Source of the DNA: Bin80 sp965215475
GTDB taxonomy: Bacteria > Bacteroidota > Rhodothermia > Rhodothermales > Bin80
Direction: 5' to 3'
Assembly: GCA_965215475.1 (NCBI GenBank)
Contig: OZ244061.1
Coordinates: 1,178,001-1,242,000, forward strand
Length of the DNA: 64,000 nucleotides
Both the position numbers and the translations under genes were made by a program. This document shows positions 35,736-46,058 of the stretch, one piece after another (positions within the stretch are counted from its first letter, which is position 1; every line of letters starts with the position of its first letter). The notes under the pieces were generated by a model. The model worked only from the letters and a program-made list of their open reading frames with translations, made no database searches and had not been told where the DNA came from.

Positions 35736-37100
35736 TCAGGTCCAGGGGCCCGTAATTGCCAACGTCAGACCATCCCATTGAATATTAACAAACAAGGTCG
35801 TCCCATCAGGTGAGAAAGTGGCTCCTGCCAGCTCCGAGTCACTGACCGCATTGCGTCCGAATTTGTAAAGTTCTCCCTCCGGTGTGATACCAACTAAAAA
35901 TTGCTCATTGGATCCATCCTCGCATACGATCAGATCTCCCCAAGGAGTAACAGTCAGATTGTCTGCATTTTCAATCAAGCCGGGATCATTGGGCTCTACA
36001 AATAACTCTAGCTGATTTTTTGCAGGAATCAGCCGCCAGATCTGACCACATTTGACGCTTCCTCCATTGGTACAGGCAAAATACACGGCATCATTCCCAT
36101 ACCACATTCCTTCACCGCGAGCAAACCTAGCTGCGCCTTTTTCAAAACCTCGTAGGCGTAGATCGTCTAGCGGAGCTTCTACATCGTCCATATCTATCCA
36201 ACTGATCTCCATCTGTGAACCGGCGGTTACCGTCTGTTCCTCCCAATTTCGGGTATCCAAACTAGGTCTGCCGATGACTTGGAGAGCCTGCAAGCAACCA
36301 CCCGCTTCCAGATTTGCCGGATCCTGTGGAATAAAACGGTAGATCAGACTATCATGCATATCCTCTGTCTGATAGATCATATTGGTTGCCGGGTCAACCG
36401 CCACTGCCTCATGATTAAATCTCCCCATTGCACGAATCGGATTGGGGCGTGCAATCTGCGGTGTCACACTTGCAGGGACCTGAAAAACATAGCCGTGGTC
36501 TTTCGCCAATCCATCTCCCGCCAATGTCGTTGTCTCCTCACAAGTCATCCATGTATTCCAAGGAGTTGGCCCTCCTGCACAATTTCGTAACGTGCCCGCA
36601 AGGCTTAGGTACTGTGACACTAACTGCTGCGTTGCCGTATCATAGACGAAGGTTGTCGTTCCGCCAAGAGCCGGGCTTCCATCTGTGCCTAGATCATACA
36701 AGAGATCTGAATCAATCCGATCCATCAGCATATTGTTCGCTCCGAATGGTCCCATGCTTGGATCTGAATTTGGATTTACTTCATGATTTCGGATCACAAT
36801 GGTTTCGCCATCGGGGCCTGCGAATGTGGCCATGCCATCTGCAGCACCTGGGACATAAAATCCATCATTCATCGGATCCCCCATGCGAGAGACAATCTTA
36901 TAACTAAATTTTTCAGGGAGATCCATAATCCCGTTTGGATCTGCCACGATTGGACCGAATTTTTCCTTGGCTTGTGTGGAAAAACCACGGCATCCAACCA
37001 AAGAATGAAGGCCAACGAAACCTAGTGCAAACGCACCGGATGTCTGAAGAAACTGACGACGAGAGGCAACTGAGTAATTATGACTATTGCTTGATGACAT
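35736..37100 (-). CDS. PhoX family (DUF839) protein with Tat signal
   Basis: The protein has 454 residues from the ATG at 37,100. An N-terminal twin-arginine signal is visible as SRRQFLQTSGAFALGF. The body matches the PhoX/DUF839 beta-propeller family: IVIRNHEVNPNSDP, GGPTPWNTWMTCEETTT and the Glu-rich SWIDMDDVEAP. PhoX enzymes are calcium/iron-dependent alkaline phosphatases, but many DUF839 members are uncharacterised, so the activity is inferred. It is exported folded to the periplasm. Upstream, 37,101-37,383 is noncoding and ends at an ISL3-type element. The GTG/TTG extension upstream of the ATG lacks protein-like content. Confidence 0.85.
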   Translation of the reverse strand: MSSSNSHNYSVASRRQFLQTSGAFALGFVGLHSLVGCRGFSTQAKEKFGPIVADPNGIMDLPEKFSYKIVSRMGDPMNDGFYVPGAADGMATFAGPDGETIVIRNHEVNPNSDPSMGPFGANNMLMDRIDSDLLYDLGTDGSPALGGTTTFVYDTATQQLVSQYLSLAGTLRNCAGGPTPWNTWMTCEETTTLAGDGLAKDHGYVFQVPASVTPQIARPNPIRAMGRFNHEAVAVDPATNMIYQTEDMHDSLIYRFIPQDPANLEAGGCLQALQVIGRPSLDTRNWEEQTVTAGSQMEISWIDMDDVEAPLDDLRLRGFEKGAARFARGEGMWYGNDAVYFACTNGGSVKCGQIWRLIPAKNQLELFVEPNDPGLIENADNLTVTPWGDLIVCEDGSNEQFLVGITPEGELYKFGRNAVSDSELAGATFSPDGTTLFVNIQWDGLTLAITGPWT

Positions 37101-37383
37101 TGATCTACATTCTGTGATGAGAAAACTTATGATTCCAAACCTATGCTGAAAATCCTCCCCAACATTCACATTAAATATACAAATACAGGATCGCTTCAGT
37201 ATCATACATCCTTGCTCCTCGTAACTTACTCCGCACATTTACTTCTGCGTTACTTCTCGACAGGACTACAATATCTTCGCCTACCAAATAAATATCTAGG
37301 CATCCCGCATAAAGTTTAACCTTGTCAGGCGTCTACCCTCTTGCATCAAAAGCGAATAGAGCGGAAATAACCATATGAATTTA

Positions 37384-38774
37384 GGGGCTTCCGTTTTTTA
37401 AGTGGGTAAAACCTGAAAAGGAGGGTAAACGATCGGACTTGAATGAGGTTTAGAAATGGTATCTTCGTTGTTTACATCTCCTCATTTTTCACTCTATTGG
37501 CATGACCTTAAAAATCACAGACATCAACCACCTTATCGGCGTCAAATCCCCCTGGATGGTATCAGAAATTGAACAAGACACTTCCCAATCATGGGCGAAG
37601 ATCCATGTAACGCTTCCGGACGATGACACTTCCCAATCATGAAGCTGCACGGTCCACATTGTGGGAAGGAGTGTCCTGGTTATGATCATCATGGCGCCAT
37701 ACGAATATATGCGACTACCGTACGAAGGTTGTGGCGAAGGTCCCACGCGTAAACTGCCCAGAGCATGGGGTCAGTACCCTATCGGTACCTTGGGCGGATG
37801 CCCAAGTCCAATTCACCACCCAGTTTGAGGCACGCGTGATTGATTGGTTACACGATGCAAGTACTATAGCAGCGGTGGCCGATCGTCTGGAGGTGAGTTG
37901 GACCATGATATCGCACATTATGGATCGTGCTGTGAAGCGTGGGAACGCCCGCAAAGAGAAGGAGAATGTGGAGCATATCTGTGTGGATGAGATCGCCTCC
38001 AAGAAAGGGCATAACTATGTGACGATCGTGTCGGATCCGACCAAGGGTAGGGTGTTGTTTGTGGCGCAGGGTCGCAAGATTGAGAGTTTAAAGTCCTATG
38101 ATACGACCTGTTCATCTGAACAACTCCAGACCCTCAAGAGCGTGAGTATGGATCTGTGGCCTGCATAGATTCGTGCGACCCAAGCGTGTGTACCAGATGC
38201 TCAAAAAAAGATTGCGTTTGATCCTTTTCATGTGACGAACTATATTCAGGGGGGACTCGATACCGTTCGTAAACAGGAGCATCGTGTCTTGAAGCGAGAA
38301 GGCATTCTGGACCTGGTTGGGACGAAGTATGACTGGCTCACCAACCGGAAGAATATGTCGGCAAAACAAAAGAAACGATTGGATCCATGAAAGAACAGTA
38401 CGTTGAAAACAGCACGTGCTTGGGCGATGAAAGAAATGAACTTGAAGCTGTGGAATTACACGAGTCGTACTTGGGCACGCAAAGGCTGGAAGCGATGGGT
38501 AGGATGGCTTGACCGAAGTCGGCTGGATCCTATGAGAAATGTCTCAAAGACGATCAAAAAACATCTCTGGGGAATCATCAATGCCATTGTTCTCAGGGTG
38601 AGTAATGGACCCGCTGAGAGGATCAATCGTCGGATTAAAACGATCAAAGTTCGTGCACGAGGATTCCGAAATCACGAGCGGTTTGCGAATGCGATATACT
38701 TCTATCTTGGCGGTCTGGATTTATATCCAGTAGGATATCAAAATCGTCCAACCCACTGAAAAAGTGGAAGAACC
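37384..38774 (+). mobile_element. ISL3-family insertion sequence, decayed (element 1)
   Basis: The 1,391-bp element has 24-bp imperfect inverted ends: 37,384-37,407 against 38,751-38,774, 19 of 24 positions matching, right end starting GGTTCTTCCACTTTTTCAG. Flanking octamers TGAATTTA (left) and AGAATTTA (right) match at seven of eight positions, as expected for an old 8-bp target duplication. The transposase inside has two in-frame stops and an upstream frameshift, so the element is dead. Confidence 0.85.
37502..38759 (+). pseudogene. ISL3-family transposase pseudogene
   Basis: The product begins MTLKITDINHLIGVKSPWMV and contains a degenerate zinc-ribbon (GPHCGKECPGYDHHG) after an in-frame TGA at 37,640. 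A frameshift near 37,700 leads to VAKVPRVNCPEHGV, followed by a helix-turn-helix and the DDE segment HICVDEIASKKGHNYVTIVS. TAG at 38,166 and TGA near 38,388 interrupt the same frame before the end RVSNGPAERINRRIKTIKVR and YLGGLDLYP, which carry the last catalytic Glu. All parts are recognisable, so decay is fairly recent. Confidence 0.88.
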
Positions 38775-39039
38775 AGAATTTACTCATCTATGCGCAAGTT
38801 TCCAAAATCTGAGGGCAAATCATCAAATTAGATGGGAATTCGGTCAATCTGTGCTCAAACTTGCGGTATGGTTTTCGTTTATGAACTCTTGAATCGTGGG
38901 TTTGATTATGTCAGATAACTATCTTTTATTGGCCTTGCGATCTTTCACACCAAACACAGCGTTCTTGGCTACTGTTCCGCGCCCTGCCTTGAGTTTCTTA
39001 TCCTCATGCTTGTTTTTTAATCTGCCGAACCCAAGTTGG

Positions 39040-39450
39040 ATAACTTATCCTCTTCTATCCTCGGCAATTCAATTCGCTCTCTACCATACTCCTCAATCAA
39101 CTAGGTCTGCATTGAAGGGATCGGCACACCTTAGTATCCACCTGTGCTCTCATCAATGATTTCTTGTTTCAGTGCTTGATTGAATAGGTCGTTTGCTTGT
39201 ACAGGAGGAGACTCTTGTTTAATATATGGACATCATAGAGACTCATGGCATGGTTCCATCTAGTAGAACATGCGCAAGAGCTCTTGGTAAATATCGTGTG
39301 CCTGTGTTTCGTAATAGGTTGTGCGGACCTCATTACCCTTTTCTAGTACAATCTTTAAGCCCTTGTCCGTCATGCGATAATTGTTGGATTCAAGGTATGC
39401 AACCGCGGGCTCAACATAGGAAAAATGTGTTGAGGTTATCCATCTGTACA
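39040..39450 (-). pseudogene. P-loop ATPase pseudogene, copy 3 (C-terminal remnant)
   Basis: On the - strand the sequence reads GVPIPSMQT, stop, LIEEYGRERIELP. This is clearly the C-terminus seen in copy 2 (EVPIPSMQTWLIEEYGRGRN) with TAG in place of Trp. Farther upstream on the same strand the stretch around 39,380-39,445 matches copy 2 around 42,140-42,200 (shared TTGGATTCAAGGTATGCAAC-like sequence). Several stops and indels intervene and the N-terminal ATPase part is missing. It is an old remnant. Confidence 0.75.
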
Positions 39451-39826
39451 GCGGTTGTGGATGGCCTATCTCCGTCCCTTATATAGTTTCTATAATTGTT
39501 GCTAAATCATTTGCTTACCTCCAATTATATTGTACGTGGCACACTTGGGTATGCACTATACACTTGCATGTTGCATGTTTTGTGAACTCATAATTTAATC
39601 ATTCCATACGAACCGCGGTGGAACCAAAGTGAATATTCGCGTTTCTATTACCATTCTATTACACAAAGCCACCGAATTGCAATGAGTTGGGATCGAATAG
39701 AGGTCAAAAGTCCGCGAAAATATGAGCAGAAATTCCTCAGGGAAGACAGTTCTTGGACTTAGTGGGAATTGCTGTATCTTGTTGAACAACTAAAAACCAT
39801 TTGAACCAAACGCTACCAATGATCGG
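39451..39826. other. Noncoding stretch upstream of fic
   Basis: About 375 AT-rich bases without a plausible gene. A short direct repeat TTGCATGTTGCATG-like segment occurs near 39,566. The fic promoter should be in this region, but no element can be named with confidence. Confidence 0.4.
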
Positions 39827-41305
39827 ATGGACATCATACGTGAGCACAAAATTTGGGATGTAGAAACGGGAATTGAAGATTTTTTGATAGATCCAACGGA
39901 CCTGGCTTCTTCCGAAATCATTGGTATTCAAGCAAGCTGGAAAGATCAACAGAATCAATTAAGAGGAAATCAGGAGGCGATCGATGAATTCATTGAAAGG
40001 CTTGGCAGAGAATGGGCCATTGAAACTGGTGTAATTGAGGATCTATATGACATTGAAAGAGGTGTAACAACGACGCTCATTGAGCATGGATTTAAGGCTG
40101 AATATATCTTTCATGGATCGGTAAACAAACCGAGAGATTATGTTCTGAAATTGCTCCAAGATCAGAAAAAAACTTTTGATGGCTTGTTTGACTTTATCAA
40201 GGGAGATAGGCAACTCACGACCTCGTATGTCAAGGAACTTCATGCTTCGCTGGTTCAGAGTCAGGAAACAGCTGAGGGAAGAGATATGTTCGGACGAAGA
40301 TTTGAGATTCCTCTGATCAAAGGTGACTGGAAAAAACGTGAGAATTCTCCGGTGCGAGACGGGGTCAAGTATATCTATTGTCCACCTGAACATGTCCAAT
40401 CCGAGATGGACCGATTGTTCAGTTTCCATGATCGCCATCTTCAAGATGGCGTTTCAAGTGAGGTGCAGGCAGCATGGCTCCATCACCGGTTTACACAAAT
40501 TCATCCATTTCAGGATGGGAATGGGCGTGTCGCCCGGGCTCTTGCGTCTTTAGTTCTGCTCAAGAATGAACTGTTTCCACTGATCATTACCCGAGATGAT
40601 CGATCAATCTATATTGATGCATTAGAAGAAGCGGACAAAGGTAATCTTCAACCTCTGGTACATGTCTTCGTAAAGTCACAACATTCGCAGTTCAGAAAAG
40701 CATCTAAAATTGCAGATATGACCTACACTGGAACGCTAAGTACAGAATCTGCTCTGAGAATTCTTCAAGAATCGGCATCAACTTACAATGATACATCAAA
40801 AAGGAAGCTGTTACGTCACGCTTTGGACATTGAGTCAGAATTGAGAAGTCAGCTCAACATACTTGTTCCCAAAATTAGGGGTGTTCTTGAAAAGATTCAC
40901 CCAAAACCAACAGTATATATCTCTGAATCCAATGAAAACACCGATCATTACTATCGGTATCAAATCATTGAAAACGCAAAACGTTGGGGGTATTATGCTA
41001 ACATGGATACTTATCGAAGCTGGATAGATTTGCACATGTATTGGACTCGAAGAGCACGGTTCGTATTTAATCTCCATGGTATCGGAAAGCATGTCAATCT
41101 GGAGGCCCTAGTATGTTCACCATTTTTGGATTTCAGAGATATTGTAGGAGACGGCGAAGAATCTATGACATCCTTGATTTCAGTCGCCGATGACGGATTT
41201 GTTTTTTTTAAAAGTGAACAATCGGAGCAATTAAACAGGCGTTTTTCAGTCTGGTTGGATCAAGTACTGAGTACGTTCTTGATTGAATTATCTGAAAATC
41301 TATAA
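39827..41305 (+). CDS. Fic family protein
   Basis: The 492-residue protein has the complete Fic active-site motif HPFQDGNGRVAR near residue 226, with the catalytic His and the phosphate-binding GNGR. Fic enzymes usually transfer AMP from ATP to a hydroxyl of a target protein. The N-terminal helix that should carry the inhibitory motif (S/T)xxxE(G/N) reads TGVIEDLYDIERG, so the last position is Asp instead of Gly/Asn. The Glu, which blocks ATP binding, is kept. The C-terminal 200 residues form a helical region with no family I recognise. No antitoxin-like gene lies beside it. Low-GC neighbours and the surrounding IS elements suggest horizontal acquisition. Confidence 0.88.
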   Translation: MDIIREHKIWDVETGIEDFLIDPTDLASSEIIGIQASWKDQQNQLRGNQEAIDEFIERLGREWAIETGVIEDLYDIERGVTTTLIEHGFKAEYIFHGSVNKPRDYVLKLLQDQKKTFDGLFDFIKGDRQLTTSYVKELHASLVQSQETAEGRDMFGRRFEIPLIKGDWKKRENSPVRDGVKYIYCPPEHVQSEMDRLFSFHDRHLQDGVSSEVQAAWLHHRFTQIHPFQDGNGRVARALASLVLLKNELFPLIITRDDRSIYIDALEEADKGNLQPLVHVFVKSQHSQFRKASKIADMTYTGTLSTESALRILQESASTYNDTSKRKLLRHALDIESELRSQLNILVPKIRGVLEKIHPKPTVYISESNENTDHYYRYQIIENAKRWGYYANMDTYRSWIDLHMYWTRRARFVFNLHGIGKHVNLEALVCSPFLDFRDIVGDGEESMTSLISVADDGFVFFKSEQSEQLNRRFSVWLDQVLSTFLIELSENL

Positions 41306-41755
41306 ATGCATCATATCATGTATGATGCATAAAGACATCAATTATTGCGGAACATCATTAAATGAAACCCAATGTCACCTGGATCCTGCCGCACACATGG
41401 GAGTTCCCGATGAAGGCTTTCTGCCTAATAGCCAATCTCCCCTTTCCTGCCTCCGGTTGCGAAAACCCAAAACTGAATACTACGGTCCACCGAGGATTCC
41501 AATTTTTAGTTTCTTGGTTCTGCGATCTTAAATCTGGGGACCATCGCACCTACTTTTCTCGCTCCTTCCTTCCCTATCCATACCCTACGACTTGCGCCCC
41601 GAACCGGAGCACATGGGCGGTGACCTATACTACTTTTACGCCAGCTAAAAATGCAGGGTGCATGTGTCTATTGATGTGTGATGGAGCAAATCTACGCATC
41701 CACTCGGAAATCCATCCACGGGCGAAATCATTCCCCAAATCTCCACGGATTCAGG
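41306..41755. other. Unassigned spacer between fic and ATPase copy 2
   Basis: About 450 bases. Open frames exist on both strands (for example + 41,362-41,769, 135 codons), but none shows family features, and the codon content is not convincing. It could be remnant coding sequence of another inserted gene. I see no RNA gene or repeat. Confidence 0.4.
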
Positions 41756-42948
41756 TTAACGCTCCATAGAAAACTTGGAGCCCATGGTTTTCTCAACTGG
41801 CTCCCTCAACGGAGGTAGATTCCGCCCTCTCCCATACTCCTCAATCAACCATGTCTGCATGGAGGGAATGGGGACTTCGTATACACCTCCATCTTGCTTG
41901 TGGAGTATTCCACTATGAAGCATGTCGTCAAAGAACTTCTCGGATTTTTCTTCTCCATACTTAGGAGTCAGCATATCCATAATATCTTCCTTCTCTAAAT
42001 ATCCAGTTTGTTGAAGATTGGGTATAAACGAAGCGATGACCTGTCTTTGCTTCATGCTGAACTCCTTCGCACGCTGTCTGTAATACTGAAGTCGAAACTC
42101 CATACCCTTTTCGAGCACAAAATTCAACCCCTCATCGGTCATGCGACGATGGTTTGATTCAAGGTATGCAACCGGGGGATCCATGTACGATAGAATATGC
42201 TGGGGCCATCCATGCGTCTCCTTGGCAATCACATTGATCCATAAGGTCGGATCGCCCTTAGCTCTCCCTTCTTTCATCAACCAATCTCGAATCACCTTCC
42301 GTTCCGACTCTTTTCCCAATGCACCTAATCCTACGGGGCAATCTTTAACAAATCGGGAAATTCCCAGCGATCTGAAGGCTTCTTCTGTCTGCCCCAATCC
42401 TCCCGCAAGTAGGATCACGGGTCTCTTCAACCTTCCGTTATGAATCGAATTAAGAACATTTGTTGCCACCCCCTCCAACTCTTGATTCGGGGGCTTATTT
42501 GTCGTTCCTAATGTTTGGGCTTCATCCAGAATCAAGAGTAGAGGCTTCTTTCCGGCACCCAGTATTTTCAAGATTGTAGGGCGAGGCTAATGGACCGCAA
42601 TATCTAGTTTCCCCTCCGCTTTCACAACGGCATCTACACCAACTTGTCCAGACATGCTCGTAACTTGAGCCCGTGTCCCCTTGCCGAGGTAATAGACCAA
42701 TTCTTCTGGATCCCAAAGAGCGGGGGGATCAATCTCTGCAATCTCCCAACCATTCCCTTTTGCTAACTTCCCACATTGATCCAGTAGCGCGGTCTTTCCT
42801 GCACCTGGTGCACCTTGAATTAAAAAGGTGATCCCTCCCTTTTTTTATCCCCAAAATAGTTTATGTATCGATTAAATGTGTGAATAATTTCAGTGCGCCC
42901 ATGAAAATATTTTGCGGGACCACGATCAGAAATGACAGCAGAACTCAT
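41756..42948 (-). pseudogene. P-loop ATPase pseudogene, copy 2
   Basis: The gene starts MSSAVISDRGPAKYFHGR at 42,948. A frameshift lies near 42,840, just before LIQGAPGAGKTALL (Walker A). A TAG at 42,587-42,589 interrupts the frame between KLDIAVH and RPTILKILGAG, where copy 1 reads AVQRHRPTTLKIL. From 42,571 the frame is open to the end with Walker B PLLLILDEAQTLGT, KETHGWPQHILSYM and a C-terminal winged-helix-like part ending IPSMQTWLIEEYGRGRNLPP. One frameshift and one stop suffice to kill it, so it is the best preserved of the three copies and lets the ancestral protein (about 395 residues) be rebuilt. Confidence 0.82.
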
Positions 42949-43055
42949 GATGTTTCTGGAAACATTGCATGAATAAGATACGGCAAACCAGGAAACAATG
43001 TGGACGCGCTCTTCGGTGATCCTTTTCTTCTGTTGCAATATCTCCGTGGATGGAA

Positions 43056-46000
43056 TCAGATGGTTTCCAGTGAGCCCTCAATGTCTGAAAGATCTTTGGC
43101 TAATTCTAACGTTAAGCCTAATGCGGTAAAGTGGCTTTTCCCACATTTATACTTGGAATGCTCTAGAAACCTTAGATCCTTCTTTGAAGTACTGCCCTTG
43201 GACTCCACAACAAAATATATTTTCTCTTCGTCTTCTTGCTTCCAAGATATGACCCAATCAGGGTTATACGTTCCTAAAGGGGTGTCAATTTTAAACCAGT
43301 TTGGGAGTTTGGCATAAACAGAAATATTTCGACTCTGCTCAAATTGTTTTGAAAGATTTGATTCTGTTTTAGATTCACATAAAACATATTCATGCGGAGA
43401 TTTACTGCTCCTATTCAAGTTGGCTTCAAGGTACCCAAACAATTCTTTGTTTTTAAATAGCTCTTGGCTAAAGTACTCATTCCCTCCAATTTTTTGATAT
43501 TTAATTCCATCAACAATATGGAGTCTCATTTGCTCGTTGATAATATCAACGCATCCCTCAATAAACTTCTGTGGGTTAATCTTGAAGTATTCAAGTCTGG
43601 AAATTCTCGTCAATATTTTAACGATTGATCTTCTGGTTAATTTAGTCTGATTCTGAATATATCCAACAATGTCGGGTAACTTTTCTACTTGATATTCTAA
43701 GTTGTATGACTGGTTCTCTGTCTTGGAGTCATCACTGGTCAATCCACTTCCCCCTATATGAATGTCTCGTTTTACATAGATAATTTTGCCACGATGTACT
43801 TTTAGGTTCTCGTCTAGTGAAGCCACACATTTCTCTATGAGAGATTGAGAGTCAAATGCTACCGAAAACGTTGTTTTATGTTTTACTCTATCCCATAATT
43901 CTTTGAATTCCGCACTATATAGAACTTGCTTGTTCGGATTAATTCTGATCTTCTTATCCTTATTTCTGATCTCACGCTTTCCCGCAACACTTTTCAATCG
44001 ATTCAAAATCTGATCTGTAACGTGCTCACCCTGTTCCGTAAATGAACAAGGGATCTGAACCTTGCCATCCTTTAGAGCAATTCTTAAAATGTCCAAGACT
44101 TTCCCTCTTCTATCAAAATAGCCTATGTCTGTAAAATGAGAATATAGCTCACATGATTTTTTATGCCCAAGAACTCTCACTTTACTATTATCACTAATAT
44201 TGATCACTACATCCGAAAAGATACCCTCGTTTGCATATCCAAACTTGATTCCAGACTCCGTTTCAATTTCTTTTTGTAGTTCTTGAACAAACTGCTCCCA
44301 AGATTCATTCGCTATCACTGAGAGAATATTTACTTCGTGGCCATGAACTCTTTTTCCCCGTTGATCAACACAAAGTCGTAGTCCTCTTCCAATTTGTTGT
44401 CGAGGCGTTATGCTTGATATTCCCCTCTCTTTTAGAGTACAAATCTGAAAGACATTAGGATTATCCCATCCTTCTCTAAGTGCTGAATGTGAAAAAATGA
44501 AACGAACTTTCGAATTAAAACTTAGCAGCTTCTCCTTATCTCGCATAATGAGGCTGTAGGTGTTTTCATCATCTTTTGAGTCCCCCCTAGTGTCTTTGAT
44601 TTTTCTTCCTCTCTTATCAATAGAAAAGTATCCATCGTGTACTAGTGTAGCATCATCAGAATATGCATTTGAGTTGTGAAAAAGCTTCTTGTATTTCGGT
44701 TGCTCTATTAGCCTCGAATATTCATTCTCGAAAATACGAGCATACTCACCATTAAGTTGATTTCCTTTCTGATCATATTTCCTGTAATTGGAAACTCTGT
44801 CAATAAAAAATAGACTTAGAACTTTTATGTTCAGTTTATCCAGTGCGATTTCCTTGTCCAAATGCTCTTCTATGGTTTTAGAAATCATTCGGGTTTTGAC
44901 TTGAATATCGTCTACATCCCCTATCGCTTCGCCTAATTTGATGTACCCATCTCTGCTAGTAAAATCAATATACTCATTCCCATCAGCTGCATATATATCC
45001 TTAATTATATAACCCTCATATTCTCCTCTATTTGTTAACTGCTCTAAATCCGTATTTTGACCAACTGTTAACTTTTTCCTCTTTATTGATTGCTTCTCAA
45101 AAACATCTATCTCTACTACTGCCTTCGGCAATCCTTTACCACGTTTAATGCTCACCAATTTTATATAGGCTTGATTTTGCACTCCTTTTGCCTGAATAGA
45201 ACCTACTTCAATTTGCTTTACCAATTTTTTCTCATAAGCATCTACTGCATTCAACTTATACATCAGGTTGATCTTCTCCCGATGAGTCGCAGAGTAACGA
45301 AGAACCGCCAATGGGTTCAGACTGCTAATTGCAGATTTCCGTAAAGATGTACTCATCGCAGTTTGCGGTTCATCAACAACTACAATCGGATTAGTGTTTT
45401 TAATTAGGTCTAAGGGTATACATCCTAAAGCATCGTTATATCTGTGAATAATGTTTGCCTTACTGGAACTTGATGGATCTCTAAAACTTTTACTGAAAGC
45501 GTCAATGTTGATCACCATAATTTTCAACCCATCATCTGTCGCAAACCCCCTAACATCATTTAATTTCCCACTGTCATAGACGAAAAAATTATAATCAACG
45601 TTATCATAAATCTCTTTGAAATGACCTTTTGTTATCTGAAGAGATTTGTAGACTCCCTCTTTGATGGATATAGAAGGAACTACGATGATATGCTTTGAAA
45701 AACCATATTTCAGATAAAGTTCTATAATAGTCCTGAGATATACATAAGTCTTCCCCGTGCCCGTTTCCATTTCAATTGTAAAATCCAGAGAATTTTCACC
45801 AATTTCTTCAGAGGAAGAAAGTCTCATTGCATTCCTCAATTGAATTTGATGAACATTCCTCAATATCTTCTCCCTAGACAACTTTAATAGATTGGCATAC
45901 CCAATTTGATCATGATTAATCGCTGCCTGATTATTGATATATTCGGGAGAATACACAGTAAAGATGGATGCATGTTTTTCTTGCCCTTTGAAAATATTCA

Positions 46001-46058
46001 CTATTGAAGCTATGGCATCCAACTGAAATTGAAGACTACGGTCAAACTGAATTTTCAT
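43056..46058 (-). CDS. res: Type III restriction enzyme, Res subunit
   Basis: The 1,000-residue protein is a superfamily 2 translocase with a C-terminal nuclease. Walker A is METGTGKTYVYL near residue 100, the DEAD-like motif is VVVDEPQTAM near 230 and motif VI is QQIGRGLRLCV near 555. A PD-(D/E)xK nuclease is seen near residue 940-965 as YNPDWVISW followed by FVVESKG. Res needs Mod for DNA recognition and cuts after ATP-driven communication between two unmethylated sites. The ATG lies one base after the Mod A stop, so mod and res were translationally coupled. The gene is intact while its adjacent mod is not; Mod B, with an identical C-terminus, may supply the partner. Confidence 0.93.
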   Translation of the reverse strand: MKIQFDRSLQFQLDAIASIVNIFKGQEKHASIFTVYSPEYINNQAAINHDQIGYANLLKLSREKILRNVHQIQLRNAMRLSSSEEIGENSLDFTIEMETGTGKTYVYLRTIIELYLKYGFSKHIIVVPSISIKEGVYKSLQITKGHFKEIYDNVDYNFFVYDSGKLNDVRGFATDDGLKIMVINIDAFSKSFRDPSSSSKANIIHRYNDALGCIPLDLIKNTNPIVVVDEPQTAMSTSLRKSAISSLNPLAVLRYSATHREKINLMYKLNAVDAYEKKLVKQIEVGSIQAKGVQNQAYIKLVSIKRGKGLPKAVVEIDVFEKQSIKRKKLTVGQNTDLEQLTNRGEYEGYIIKDIYAADGNEYIDFTSRDGYIKLGEAIGDVDDIQVKTRMISKTIEEHLDKEIALDKLNIKVLSLFFIDRVSNYRKYDQKGNQLNGEYARIFENEYSRLIEQPKYKKLFHNSNAYSDDATLVHDGYFSIDKRGRKIKDTRGDSKDDENTYSLIMRDKEKLLSFNSKVRFIFSHSALREGWDNPNVFQICTLKERGISSITPRQQIGRGLRLCVDQRGKRVHGHEVNILSVIANESWEQFVQELQKEIETESGIKFGYANEGIFSDVVINISDNSKVRVLGHKKSCELYSHFTDIGYFDRRGKVLDILRIALKDGKVQIPCSFTEQGEHVTDQILNRLKSVAGKREIRNKDKKIRINPNKQVLYSAEFKELWDRVKHKTTFSVAFDSQSLIEKCVASLDENLKVHRGKIIYVKRDIHIGGSGLTSDDSKTENQSYNLEYQVEKLPDIVGYIQNQTKLTRRSIVKILTRISRLEYFKINPQKFIEGCVDIINEQMRLHIVDGIKYQKIGGNEYFSQELFKNKELFGYLEANLNRSSKSPHEYVLCESKTESNLSKQFEQSRNISVYAKLPNWFKIDTPLGTYNPDWVISWKQEDEEKIYFVVESKGSTSKKDLRFLEHSKYKCGKSHFTALGLTLELAKDLSDIEGSLETI

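Noticed and set aside
37502..38759. In-frame TAG and TGA in the ISL3 transposase read as stop-codon recoding
   Set aside because: Core genes here end normally at TAG and TGA (for example rpmJ at TAG, secY at TGA), and the same gene also has a frameshift, so ordinary decay explains it.
39560..39580. Short TGCATG repeats upstream of fic as an operator
   Set aside because: Only two short imperfect copies in AT-rich sequence; not enough to claim a regulatory site.
41362..41769. 135-codon + strand frame
   Set aside because: No family, signal or context support; it overlaps the end of ATPase copy 2 and an equally long frame exists on the other strand.
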